This document shows, piece by piece, positions 44,177 through 52,844 of a DNA stretch of 64,000 nucleotides. A program made the position numbers and the translations under genes. The notes beneath the pieces were generated by a model. The model saw only the letters and a program-made list of their open reading frames with translations, had not been told where the DNA came from and searched no databases. Each line of letters opens with the position of its first letter. Positions within the stretch are counted from its first letter, which is position 1. Origin of the DNA: Halalkalicoccus subterraneus (GTDB taxonomy: Archaea; Halobacteriota; Halobacteria; Halobacteriales; Halalkalicoccaceae); assembly GCF_003697815.1 (NCBI RefSeq), contig NZ_RDQG01000039.1, positions 1-64,000 on the forward strand, given 5' to 3'.

Positions 44177-44895
44177 TGGAAGCATCGTCTGTCGTGAAAC
44201 AGCCGGCGTACGCAGGGAGCGCACTTGCCGTCCTCGCGGCGGCCTGCGTGACCGGTGTGCTGGCGAATCAGCCCGTCCAAGTGTCGATTGCTGGTGTCGA
44301 GGCGGTCGGTGCATTCCTGTTGTTGGGAAGTGGTCTCGTTCGCCGTCGAGGTCATCGCGTGCTCGGTGGCGGACTTGTATTTGTGGGGTGTAGTCTCGTT
44401 TGTCTTGCACTCGGTCTGAGCCTACTGTCTCCAGGGGGGCTGTTTGAGCGGATTGCGTTCTTCGGTGGAACGCTCGCGATGGCGTGTGTCGTCCTCGGTG
44501 TCTTTCCGCTCCGGCAGTCGTGGACGGGCTCTCTTGTCGGACTCGGGATCGTGCTTCTTAGCTGTAGTCTCGTTTTCTTGGCGTGGATCTCAAATCCGGG
44601 TCGAGTGCAACTGTTACTCGGTGTTGGCCTGACGATTGTCACATGGGATATGGCTGAGCACGCGATTACGCTTGGAAACGACGTCGGGCGGAGCGCGCAG
44701 ACGTACTCAGTAACGGTAATTCATTTCGTCGGAAGTCTCGGAGTCGGGCTCGCAGCTGGAACGACCGCACTAGTGGTCGGCAGCGTCCAGTTGCCAGCGG
44801 TTCCGATTGCTTCGCTCGCACTCCTATTAGGGGCTGTTTTGTTGTCGTTGCTCGTGCTTTTTCTTGGAGACAGTGAGTGGATGTCCGACACATGA
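44176..44895 (+). CDS. Polytopic membrane protein, last gene of DUF58 operon 2 (DUF7519-like)
   Basis: This 239-residue protein has seven or so spans and is the counterpart of 7155-7889 (shared RRRGHRVLGG and TWDMAEHAITLGNDVGRSAQT-like stretches). Its ATG shares one base with the DUF58 stop. Gene order and overlaps are the same as in operon 1. GC content is higher than in operon 1, so the two copies have separate histories. Confidence 0.75.
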   Translation: MEASSVVKQPAYAGSALAVLAAACVTGVLANQPVQVSIAGVEAVGAFLLLGSGLVRRRGHRVLGGGLVFVGCSLVCLALGLSLLSPGGLFERIAFFGGTLAMACVVLGVFPLRQSWTGSLVGLGIVLLSCSLVFLAWISNPGRVQLLLGVGLTIVTWDMAEHAITLGNDVGRSAQTYSVTVIHFVGSLGVGLAAGTTALVVGSVQLPAVPIASLALLLGAVLLSLLVLFLGDSEWMSDT

Positions 44896-45166
44896 GTCGT
44901 GGATAGGGTTCTGTTACACGTGTACTGCCTCATCCCTCGTCATGATCTGAATCCAGTCATCTTTGTGGTTGATTCATAGAGCCAGTTCGCCTGCTACCGT
45001 TCCGAATCGGGAGGATAACCTTGGCATGGTGCGCTCGCCAGAGCATATTAGCAGAATGATCCTAACCAAATCGTGCATAGGGCACCGATGATTCTTGATA
45101 ACCATATACACAAATCAACACCACTATATGATCCGTAGCGGTGTTCGGTAGCATGAAGATTTACCT
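44896..45166. other. Intergenic stretch without a recognised feature
   Basis: This 270-bp stretch lies between the DUF58 operon and the gtrA remnant. No coding frame, RNA gene or repeat copy was recognised. The last 60 bp are AT-rich and could hold the old gtrA promoter. Confidence 0.3.
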
Positions 45167-45646
45167 ATGAGTTTCCTCGATACTTTTCACGATCGTTCAC
45201 TGTTGGGCCCACAAAACAAGCGTCTGATACGATATCTCGTGGTCGGAATATTCGGAATTATAATCAATCAGGTCGTTTTTCTGGTCATCTTCAACAAAAC
45301 TGCCATTCTGTATTTCATTGCTGGGCATCTCGGCAGCACTGTAAGTGTTTTTGCCAACTACGTGATGAATGATAGTTGAACATGGAAGGACAGTGGTGCG
45401 CCAGGTATTATTCAATGGATCTGGCGTGGCATCAAGTACGGTGCGACACGATTAGTTGGAATGAGTATCGGTACGATCTCACAGATCGCTTTTGTCGAAT
45501 TTCTCCTAATTGACCCAGCAATAGCGAACGTTCTCAAAATTGGAGTTGGCATACTGTGGGGATTCGGCGCGAGCGAAAAATGGGTGTGGAGTTCTAACAA
45601 ACCGTCTCAGGATCCGTCCACTACACTGACGTCGAGTGATGACTAG
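45167..45646 (+). pseudogene. gtrA: GtrA-family membrane protein gene with one in-frame TGA
   Basis: The frame encodes a four-span GtrA-like protein of about 159 residues: KRLIRYLVVGIFGIIINQVV at the start, ANYVMNDS at codon 70, then TGA at 45377-45379, then TWKDSGAPGIIQWIWRGIKY and the family's typical end EKWVWSS, all in one frame. GtrA proteins have W where the stop lies (N-D-x-W-T-W), so a single TGG-to-TGA change explains it. GtrA proteins help flip or present polyprenyl-linked sugars. Either the gene is dead or the stop is read through. Confidence 0.85.
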
Positions 45647-45783
45647 CGCAAGTACCTGACAATAATAGCTGAAACAGCTGCTCTTCTTCTGGCTGGGTGG
45701 CGCTCCAGCGTGATGAATGCAACACCCCGATATCGAGATGCAGCTGGTAGGTTAGAGGACAACCCCGATAGAACGGTGATGAG

Positions 45784-46710
45784 TTAATCATCTGTCACAT
45801 GGCTTCCTTTTTCGCTCTCGCCAAATTCTTCGAATTCGCTCTGTGGAAGAGAACCCCGAAACTGTTCGATGATGGCATGCGCCTCAGAGAGTTCCGGACC
45901 ACCCACCGCCTGAATCAGCGCGAGCGCCCGTCGCACACGGGTGCGTCGCCACGACTGTTCTCTGGATTCATAGGTGCGTATTGCACGAAGGAAATCGATC
46001 TTCCGAAATTCGGGCCAGTATGCCGTACAAAAGTACACAGCGGCCTCGTTACCATTAGCGTGCCAAGGAAGGAAATTTGACGTGCGCTCCTCTCCACCCG
46101 GGCGTATAATGAGATCAACATCATAGGAAGGACCGTCATAGAGGTACTTTTCGATGGTCTCAACATCAATCTCGTGGGGGCTGAGATCGCCCTCATTTAC
46201 TGCGCATCCGATAGCTTGGGCGGCATTCAGTAGTTCAGTGCGACCGCCATAGGCTAGCGCGATATTAAGCTTGAAGCGGTCGTAGTTTGCAGTGCGACTT
46301 TCAGCGTAGTTGATTGCTTTCTGAAGACGCTGAGGGAGCATATCTGTTTCACCGACGGCTCGTATGGCAACTTCGTTATCGTGAACACGCTCGTTGTCAG
46401 CGAACTTCCTAAATTTCTCACAAATGAGATCAAACAGGGCTTCATTCTCTTCAGATGTACGACTGAAGTTCTCTGTTGAAAACGTGTAGAGAGTTAGTTC
46501 CTCAATATGGAGGTCCTGACACCAGCCGAGAATGCGTTCGGCGGTCTTAGCACCGGCACGGTGGCCGTCTGTGGCAGTACCGCCATTGCTACGGGCATAT
46601 CGACGATTTCCATCTTGGATAACTGCGACGTGATCCGGAGTACCGAAAATTTCGCGTTCAAGCAGTCCTTCGTAAACTGAGTCAATCTGCTGTCTAAACC
46701 ATCCAGTCAT
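45784..46710 (-). CDS. uppS: Cis-prenyltransferase (undecaprenyl diphosphate synthase family)
   Basis: This 308-residue enzyme builds the polyprenyl (dolichyl-type) diphosphate carrier from isopentenyl diphosphate. The catalytic block VIQDGNRRYA has Asp33 with Asn35, Arg36 and Arg37. TLYTFSTENFSR near 73-84 and LNIALAYGGRTE near 148-159 are family motifs. The C-terminal diphosphate-binding block is RPGGEERTSNFLPW (203-216), with an unusual insertion afterwards (HANGNEAAVYFCTAYWPEF). The start at 46710 gives MTGWFRQQIDS. It lies beside a second homologue that lacks the catalytic motif. Confidence 0.85.
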   Translation of the reverse strand: MTGWFRQQIDSVYEGLLEREIFGTPDHVAVIQDGNRRYARSNGGTATDGHRAGAKTAERILGWCQDLHIEELTLYTFSTENFSRTSEENEALFDLICEKFRKFADNERVHDNEVAIRAVGETDMLPQRLQKAINYAESRTANYDRFKLNIALAYGGRTELLNAAQAIGCAVNEGDLSPHEIDVETIEKYLYDGPSYDVDLIIRPGGEERTSNFLPWHANGNEAAVYFCTAYWPEFRKIDFLRAIRTYESREQSWRRTRVRRALALIQAVGGPELSEAHAIIEQFRGSLPQSEFEEFGESEKGSHVTDD

Positions 46711-46762
46711 TATCCAGTTCAGTGCTACCGGCAATAATACTTTTTTGTTCTGCCAATCATAT

Positions 46763-47215
46763 TCAACAATGAGCGGGACGACTTCCGATGATCTGCTGCG
46801 CACAAGCAAACCCTGCCTCGATACCGCCATTGAGACTGCGTTCAGGGTACTGGGCGCGGCTTGCCATCCCAGCATAGTAGGTATCATCAGCGACCGTCTC
46901 CGCGAGATCATAGGGAATCACCATGTCGAGATAGCCTCGTTCGTAAACCGGTGCAGTCCGGGGATTTCGCGCCGTCCGAATCCAGTTCACCGAACTCCGG
47001 TTGAATTCGGGGAAAAGGTCCTCGATACCTGCGAGCCATGTTGCCTCAACTTCGTCATCGGTCATCTGCCAAATATCCTCGCTAGGGTCCTGTACATAGC
47101 TCACAGCATAGAGAAGATGTTCGCCGCCGTAGCGTTCTGTAGGGATAAAATTCGTATGCTCGATGAGCGCGCCGAAGGGCACATCGTCGGCAATATTGAG
47201 CCAGTAGGTATCCAT
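46763..47215 (-). pseudogene. C-terminal fragment of an FAD-dependent oxidoreductase
   Basis: These 150 codons match the last third of NAD(P)/FAD-dependent amine-oxidase-like proteins: LLYAVSYVQDPSEDIWQMTD, a W-L-x-G-I-x-x-L-F-P-E-F region, RNPRTAPVYERGYL, and the closing FAD-binding pattern SLNGGIEAGFACAQQI. The N-terminal Rossmann part (G-x-G-x-x-G) is missing; upstream is only 77 bp before the next gene. It is a truncated gene. Such oxidoreductases often sit with gtrA and polyprenyl-sugar genes. Confidence 0.75.
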
Positions 47216-47292
47216 TAGCGAGTCGGAGAGACTGAGTACCGAACAAACTGTAGCCTGAAAATCAATATCGCAAGTGGTCGGGCAAGACCGTC

Positions 47293-47901
47293 TTATCGCC
47301 CGTAGCGGCGCTGTCGATTCTGATAATCACGTATTGCTCGAAGGTAGTCTCGTTCCCGAAAGTCACGCCAGTTCACATCAGTGAAATGGAGTTCAGAGTA
47401 CACCGATTGCCAGATCATGAAATCGGACAGGCGTTCCGCGCCGGTCTTGATAACCAGATCAGGGTCCGTAGGGAAAATCAACCGTTCTTCGATAGCGTCG
47501 GCATCAATCTCATGAGGAGATAGCGTGCCAGCTTCAACCTCGGTAGCAGTCTCCCGAACTGCCGCGGCGAACTCGTGCTTACCGCCGAGACCAATACTGA
47601 CCTGAATCGGCGCGTCGGCACGCTCCTTGTCGTCGATGTCCCGAACTTCCACCGTACGCGGGGCCTCACACCGCTCGAACACCCGCTGAATAGTGGGTAC
47701 AACACCTCCATCGAGTACGCTGACGTACACCAGCACACGCTCAGCCCCGTACTCGGAGGTCCATTCGAAGAACTTCTCAATTGTTCGATGAGAATCTTGC
47801 TCTAAAAGATCACGCTCGGTGATGACGACGGCAACACAGTTCGGAAGCGGGAGGTCGTTCCGGCGAATGCGAGCGGCGAGATAGCGATCGTACAGTCCCA
47901 C
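47293..47901 (-). CDS. Cis-prenyltransferase homologue lacking the catalytic DGN motif
   Basis: This 202-residue homologue of the UppS family is intact in frame. At the place of the catalytic D-G-N-R-R it reads VVITERDLLEQD, so the essential Asp-Gly-Asn is gone. The C-terminal diphosphate and dimer block is fully conserved: IKTGAERLSDFMIWQ (151-165) and ELHFTDVNWRDF (170-181). It resembles the regulatory partner of two-subunit cis-prenyltransferases such as NgBR. It may form a heteromer with the 45784-46710 enzyme, or be a decayed copy. A similar short form seems common in haloarchaea. Confidence 0.75.
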   Translation of the reverse strand: MGLYDRYLAARIRRNDLPLPNCVAVVITERDLLEQDSHRTIEKFFEWTSEYGAERVLVYVSVLDGGVVPTIQRVFERCEAPRTVEVRDIDDKERADAPIQVSIGLGGKHEFAAAVRETATEVEAGTLSPHEIDADAIEERLIFPTDPDLVIKTGAERLSDFMIWQSVYSELHFTDVNWRDFRERDYLRAIRDYQNRQRRYGR

Positions 47902-48344
47902 AACACCGTATGACGATCACAGAGCCTAAATCTCACGCTTCACTTCTGATATCAGAATTGGCTCGTCTCGCTGCCTCTATGGGCAGATACCGAACTTCGG
48001 TCCAAACGGGGATAGTTTCGTAGCTTCGAGTTGTGCAAGGACCAGACGGCAAAATAACAGTTGCTTCTGAGATACACTTATCATAAATTTGGTGGTTTGT
48101 AGAAATCCAAACGCCGAACCTCTGCGGCATGTCCGACGAGGATTAGAGAAAATATACAGCGGGATGGAGTTTATAGATATAAGAATAGAGGATATGAGAT
48201 CTGTAGTACCTGTTAGCGGGCGAATCGGGCGTTTATCAATTCACTTTTGATTAACCCAATAATCATAAGTAGAGATTGCCATCATCGAGCCCTCTCCTAA
48301 GCTAACTCCCTGGCAGATCCCTAGACCAGGGTTCGGACACCCCT
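47902..48344. other. Gene-free AT-rich gap
   Basis: No supported gene, repeat or RNA was seen in these 440 bp. A minus-strand frame of 65 codons lacks coding character. The stretch borders the first integrase scrap. Confidence 0.3.
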
Positions 48345-48422
48345 TTACGATCTCCCTCGCTCCAGGACGAGCTCACGGAGTTTCTCAAGACAAAATCGAA
48401 AGGTAACGACGCTGGGAATTGA
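48345..48422 (+). pseudogene. N-terminal scrap of a tyrosine recombinase
   Basis: The frame reads SLQDELTEFLKTKSKGNDAG and then N and a stop. It matches the start of the SAM-like arm domain of haloarchaeal integrases (L-x-D-E-L-x-E-F-L-x-T-K-S-K-G, then G-N-Y-R). The rest of the domain is not recognisable downstream. C-terminal scraps of the same family lie at 49774 and 52544. Confidence 0.5.
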
Positions 48423-48655
48423 CGATGTATAACATATTCCGAGCGCGACGGTGTGGATGTTCTCCGGTCAACCCATCTGGTATCCGAGACTCCTTCAATA
48501 TCAAGGGATAACAGATAGCATTAATACAAATCGTGTTAACGTATAACATGCAATGAACGCAGGGAATTTGTCCCTTCCCAGCAGGTCAGCATTAGGTACC
48601 AGAGGAAGGGATCCGTACTCCCCTCGTCCGACTGCTTTGGAGAGGTGGAATTATA

Positions 48656-49495
48656 ATGTCATACCGACAATCGATGTTCAGACGGACAGCCATACAAATG
48701 TTTACGGCGGTAACGGCAATGACGGTAACGAGCCTACCAGGGTCAGGGTCAGAGATGGACAGCGACATCGACATCAACGAGCAGATAACGGCCAGCAATG
48801 ACGGTGCTGGTGAACGCACGGTTTCAACGGACGGATTCAGCCATGAGAGTGAGCACATCGACGGCCACGCGTTCAAGCACCGTTTTCAGGTCGACCTACA
48901 CAATCCCGCGCTCGTCAGCACTCAGGTTCCGGTGACTGTCGCAGTTGCAGTCTACGACGAGACTGACGAGAGCGGCCATGAACGCCATGGGACCGCCGAG
49001 GCCGAGGCGTTCAAGGACAGCGATGGGAATCTCTCTGTGTCGATCCTACTCGATGCGGAGGACACCTATCGTGTCGAGCACTATCCGGTCGGGATCAGCG
49101 TCACCCAACCGATTGATCGATCGGTCCTACCAACTAAGACACATGTCACCGACCCCTCATCCGGGATCAGCGCCGACGGGACCGGCTTTACCGCGGACGA
49201 TAACTCTGCAGTCGAAGATCAATATGGCACCATCCGCGAGTGGGTCGCCCGTGAGATGAGCGTCAAAGGCCAGCCTGCTGACTGGTTGCTTGACGAGATC
49301 GACCTCGTCGCGTTCGACGGCGAAGACGCGACAGCTGGCGAGAGTGTTGCCGAGCACGCAATGAGTGATATCGATGAGAGCGGCGGAGAGCTTCGGAATA
49401 TCCTGCTCGCGGTCGAGGCTGCGAATGGTACAGTCGTCTGGACGCCAGATGCCCGTCTGTTTCCCGAATTTTTGAGGGAGATCATCGATGGTTAA
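48656..49495 (+). CDS. Unknown acidic protein with possible N-terminal signal
   Basis: This 279-residue protein has a hydrophobic stretch near residues 9-28 (FRRTAIQMFTAVTAMTVTSL) that could be a signal or anchor, followed by an acidic region. The body contains NPALVSTQVPVTVAVAVYD near 92-110 and a C-terminal segment ANGTVVWTPDARLFPEFLRE. No family was recognised. It lies inside the island bordered by integrase scraps, upstream of a lipoprotein gene on the same strand. Confidence 0.55.
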   Translation: MSYRQSMFRRTAIQMFTAVTAMTVTSLPGSGSEMDSDIDINEQITASNDGAGERTVSTDGFSHESEHIDGHAFKHRFQVDLHNPALVSTQVPVTVAVAVYDETDESGHERHGTAEAEAFKDSDGNLSVSILLDAEDTYRVEHYPVGISVTQPIDRSVLPTKTHVTDPSSGISADGTGFTADDNSAVEDQYGTIREWVAREMSVKGQPADWLLDEIDLVAFDGEDATAGESVAEHAMSDIDESGGELRNILLAVEAANGTVVWTPDARLFPEFLREIIDG

Positions 49496-49744
49496 GCTGC
49501 TCGATCCCGCTGGACGGCGGAAGCGCTCGCGGAGTCCGAGAGTCAAGTTCCCATCCTTTAGGGTTCGACAGTTCACCCGGAAGATGAAAACGAGGACGTC
49601 GGCTACGGCACGTCCATCCGCATTGACGGTTCGGTCCAGCGGGGCTACAAGATGCTTGGCTTCACTGAACCCAAGGTTAACGACACTCCCGAGCGGTCCA
49701 GCAGCAACGAGGGACGTCAAGACGGCGATCTGATGGACCACTAA
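49488..49744 (+). pseudogene. Frame-broken small gene after 48656-49495
   Basis: A frame starting at the ATG at 49488 (overlapping the previous stop) is plausible only to about 49570. From about 49583 the coding-like sequence is in another frame: DENEDVGYGTSIRIDGSVQR, then GYKMLGFTEPKVNDTPE and a stop at 49744. A frameshift or small deletion near 49560-49583 would join them. The bases around the break (TCCCATCCTTTAGGGTTC) resemble the sequence at 61806, so an old insertion end may lie here. Confidence 0.4.
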
Positions 49745-49773
49745 GAGCCTCTCCTTCCTCTCCTCCGCTCATC

Positions 49774-50010
49774 CTACTCTTCGAGAGACGCCCGTCTCCT
49801 TCTCGTACTTCTATGAAATAGATAAATATCCTCTCGCCGGATCATCCGAAACGCGATCGAGTGGCGGAACGTATGCGGCGAGACGTCGCTCGGATCGCCG
49901 CGTCTGGCACCGTCAACGTATGGTCGGACATTCGCGACCCTAGCGGCTTTCTTTACCATCCGACGCATTGGCGAGATATCACGCTTGAACGGCAGCTGAG
50001 TGAAATCTCA
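49774..50010 (-). pseudogene. C-terminal tyrosine recombinase scrap
   Basis: The minus-strand frame reads PFKRDISPMRRMVKKAARVA, NVRPYVDG, then DPSDVSPHTFRHSIAFRMIR, the region of the H-x-x-R active-site box of haloarchaeal integrases. It stops making family sense right after that box, so the catalytic Tyr end is lost. It faces the similar scrap at 52544-52741 in inverted orientation. Confidence 0.6.
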
Positions 50011-50113
50011 ATTTTCTGCGGATGGTTCGATAATGCCGAACTCGGTTATCGGTAGTACTAACCTGATAATTCACTGAAGAAACTATAACGAATAACCACA
50101 TATAATATCGAAT

Positions 50114-51751
50114 ATGGCAACACGACAGCAGTTCATGATCATCACGGTCGCGATTGCAGTCCTGCTGTCAGGCTGCGCTGGCTGGGGCACCGATAACCCC
50201 GACGATGAGCTCAACGAGTCGGAGCCGGCCCAAGCCGATGCTCCAAACGAGAGCGACGCCGACGAGAGCAACGAGAGTGCTGGTGATGGGTCCGACGCGA
50301 CAGCGAGTGCTAACGATAGCGATAGCGAGAGTCAGAATCAGAGCGGGGATGACGCCGCCTCGGGCACTGAGAAGAGTGAATCGCAACGTTCTACGCCTGA
50401 GGGTAGCAGCGACGAAACACCCACGCACGAGGATGGTCAAACTAAGGATAGCGATTCGTCCGAGAATAGCACGACAGACGACGGCACCGACGAGAAAAAA
50501 TCGGATGAGAACGAACGCGAGAGTAACACGCACACGCTGAGCGTGACCGTCACGGATCCGGACGAGCAGCCCATCGAAGGCGTGACCGTCGAGCTGTCCA
50601 CCTATCCTGATGGCAAGGAGATTGCTACAGCGACGACCGACAAGAACGGCGTGGCTGAATTCGAGGTCGAACCGGGTGACTATGAGGCCGTGGTCGATAC
50701 GGAATCCGTACCGTATACCGACTATGGCACCCACCCGATCGAGGTTAGCGATAGCGACGAGAGTTACACCGTCGAACTCGTCCATCCACCCGATAGCGAC
50801 AACGGCGAAAACGAAACTAACGGCGAACCCGCTACCCACACGCTGACCGTCACAGTGGCTGACGCGACCGGCGACCCAGTCGAGAACGCGTCCGTCAGTG
50901 TCGTCACCTATGACGATGGTGCTGACATGGCTGACGGGACGACTGACGAGAACGGCGAGGTCGTGTTCGACCTCGAAGACGGCAGCTATGAACTGGCCGT
51001 ATCCACTGAAGGACTGATGCAGCCGTCGGACCAGCGTCTTGTCGAGATCAATGGCGAGGACACCGCGACCGAAGTCCAACTGCAGGAAACCGGCAGTGGT
51101 GACGATACCGCAACTGGGATCGTTCGCGTGACCGATAGCGATGGTAATCCAATCGAGGGTGAGCCCGTAAAGATCACGCCGCCGGCGACGGTCACGGAGC
51201 GGGGCACGGAGATCGAATACACTGACGAGAACGGCGAAATCATGATCGAACTCGCCGCGGGCGAGCCTACGGACGTCGTGATGTACGGCGTGGAAGTTCG
51301 CGGCGAAGAGCAAACGCTGGGAATCATGAGCGACGAACATGTCGGCGTCCAGGTCGTCGAATTCCAGCCGACTGATCGGATGTACCTGTTCGAGACCGTG
51401 ATTTACGTCACTGACAAGAGCGGTGAACCGGTCGAAGGCGTGCCGGTCGAAGCACGCCACGGCATGCTCGGCGATGATCCCGCCAACGAGTGGGAGCTAG
51501 TCGGCGAGACTGACGAAAATGGTGAAGTGGTGCTCACTGGCGGCAGTTCCATACCGGACGATGTGATCGCGAAGGAAGTGCTCGTCGGCGATCAGGAACC
51601 CTTCACGACGTACGTGGAAGCGGACAAGCGCGTGGAGGAGATCACGATCAACCAGAACGACGATTCGGCTCAGAACAATGCAACCAACGAGACGGACACT
51701 GCTACTCCGGCGATTGCAGCAGCCAGTCAGGCAGCTGTTCCTGCTGGCTGA
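50114..51751 (+). CDS. Surface lipoprotein with repeated beta-sandwich domains
   Basis: This 545-residue exported lipoprotein has a signal with lipobox LLSGC (Cys21), a low-complexity Ser/Asp/Glu/Asn linker (about 22-138), then four carboxypeptidase-regulatory/Ig-like repeats. These begin near residues 139 (HTLSVTVTDPDEQPIEGVTV), 243 (HTLTVTVADATGDPVENASV), 336 (GIVRVTDSDGNPIEGEPV) and 427 (ETVIYVTDKSGEPVEGVPV). Each contains T-D-E/K-N-G-E/V followed by V/I-x-F/I/L. The end is Ala-rich. Such proteins stand on the cell surface, the linker acting as a stalk, and may bind other cells or polymers. The ligand is unknown. Confidence 0.75.
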   Translation: MATRQQFMIITVAIAVLLSGCAGWGTDNPDDELNESEPAQADAPNESDADESNESAGDGSDATASANDSDSESQNQSGDDAASGTEKSESQRSTPEGSSDETPTHEDGQTKDSDSSENSTTDDGTDEKKSDENERESNTHTLSVTVTDPDEQPIEGVTVELSTYPDGKEIATATTDKNGVAEFEVEPGDYEAVVDTESVPYTDYGTHPIEVSDSDESYTVELVHPPDSDNGENETNGEPATHTLTVTVADATGDPVENASVSVVTYDDGADMADGTTDENGEVVFDLEDGSYELAVSTEGLMQPSDQRLVEINGEDTATEVQLQETGSGDDTATGIVRVTDSDGNPIEGEPVKITPPATVTERGTEIEYTDENGEIMIELAAGEPTDVVMYGVEVRGEEQTLGIMSDEHVGVQVVEFQPTDRMYLFETVIYVTDKSGEPVEGVPVEARHGMLGDDPANEWELVGETDENGEVVLTGGSSIPDDVIAKEVLVGDQEPFTTYVEADKRVEEITINQNDDSAQNNATNETDTATPAIAAASQAAVPAG

Positions 51752-51899
51752 GCCAATCGTCGCCCTGTTCGAACGGGATCAGGCGTCATGCAACACCCTG
51801 TTTGAGGATCGCATCTCGGACGAGCTTCGCTTTTGTGATTACGTACTCCCACCGATCGGTGTACACCCCGTGTTCAAAGAGGCCCTTCTAGAATGTCGA

Positions 51900-52397
51900 T
51901 TACGCCGATGCGGCCGACTCTGACTCTTCGCCACGTGGCAGACTGAACTCAACCTCAATTCCGACCATGTCATAGGGGACGTACGGCTTCTTCGCGCGAC
52001 CATCCTCTTCGAAGTAGATACTACCGTACTTGGCCAGCAGGTGCAGATCGTTGTGGACATCGTGTACGTCACGGTCAAGGCGGTCGGTCAGTGCACGAAT
52101 ACTCGCGGGCGGGTACTCCATCACCTCTTCGAGCAGTTCCATCCGTTAGTCGGTGAGCAGCTGGTGAAGCCGCGCACGGTCCTCGAGTTGACGACGTGCG
52201 GTACTTCTTCCCCCTGCCTCCCACTGTTCGGCGCGCTCGATGGCTGCCGCCTGCGCCTGTTCTGCTGGAAGTGACATAATTCGGAGGGTCGAAGGGTACT
52301 CCACCTCGTCCGGATCAGGCGTGAATTCGTCGTGCATCGGTTCGGTGTTAGTCGGTTCGTCGCTCATGGACTTCGTTCGTCTCGGTTTGGAAGTCAT
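51900..52397 (-). pseudogene. tumA: TumA-like antitoxin gene with an in-frame stop
   Basis: Two minus-strand pieces are in the same frame, separated only by TAA (52148-52146) and one codon. The first ends DRARLHQLLTD; the second begins MELLEEVMEYPPASIRALTD and carries the winged helix (VHDVHNDLHLLAKYGSIYFE, then RAKKPYVPYDMVGIEVEF). Together they match the HVO_A0114/TumA layout of the intact copy at 16561-16962. The gene is broken by one nonsense codon, though the second half could be made from its own ATG (52142). Confidence 0.75.
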
Positions 52398-52436
52398 CGA
52401 TCAGATCGAAGAGGCCTGTGAATTCAACTCGAAAAC
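52348..52436 (-). pseudogene. tumE: C-terminal remnant of a TumE-like toxin
   Basis: In another frame, overlapping the start of the broken tumA-like gene, the minus strand reads FRVEFTGLFDLIDDFQTETN, EVHERRTD and stop. This is the closing helix of TumE (compare VLDRFQTEVENHERND at 16530-16577), with the same toxin-antitoxin gene overlap. Everything upstream of it is lost. Confidence 0.55.
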
Positions 52437-52543
52437 GGGGTCTAGGTCATCGAGAGATATCGATGATTAGGATCCCTAGCTTAGTCGACGACACTATCTG
52501 AGTAGTGTAGACGTATCTCGCTGGCAGCTGGAAAGAGCGTCCC

Positions 52544-52741
52544 GCATTGTTCTTATCGCAGTTGGCGGACCGGATCACGACACAGGGCATCCGGAGCATC
52601 GTGAAGCAGGCAGCGGTTGATACCGGCGTTCGGCCGTACACGATCCATGGCCGTGGTAAGGCGAAGGACATGACACTCTATACGCTCCTGCATTCGGTCG
52701 CCTATCGAATGTTAAACCGAGAAAACAGGAACACGCTGTAG
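52544..52741 (+). pseudogene. C-terminal tyrosine recombinase scrap with lost active-site residues
   Basis: The plus-strand frame reads FLSQLADRITTQGIRSIVKQ, AAVDTGVRPYTI, then TLYTLLHSVAYRMLNREN. It aligns with the scrap at 49774-50010, but the H-x-x-R box has become Y-T-L-L, so both His and Arg are lost. The frame ends at the same place relative to the box as the other scrap. The fragment is not functional. Confidence 0.6.
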
Positions 52742-52844
52742 AATGTGACCAAACGGTTGCGCCACGGTTCTGACCACGGAGCGCGGCTACAGCCACTTCG
52801 ATCGAATCTGAGATATCTGATTTGTCTGGTGTGTCTGCCGTAAC

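Noticed and set aside
47933-48130. 65-codon minus-strand frame after the second prenyltransferase homologue
   Set aside because: No family, no coding bias and no ribosome-binding site were seen.
50168-51460. 430-codon minus-strand frame
   Set aside because: It is antisense to the lipoprotein and arises from its repetitive acidic codons.
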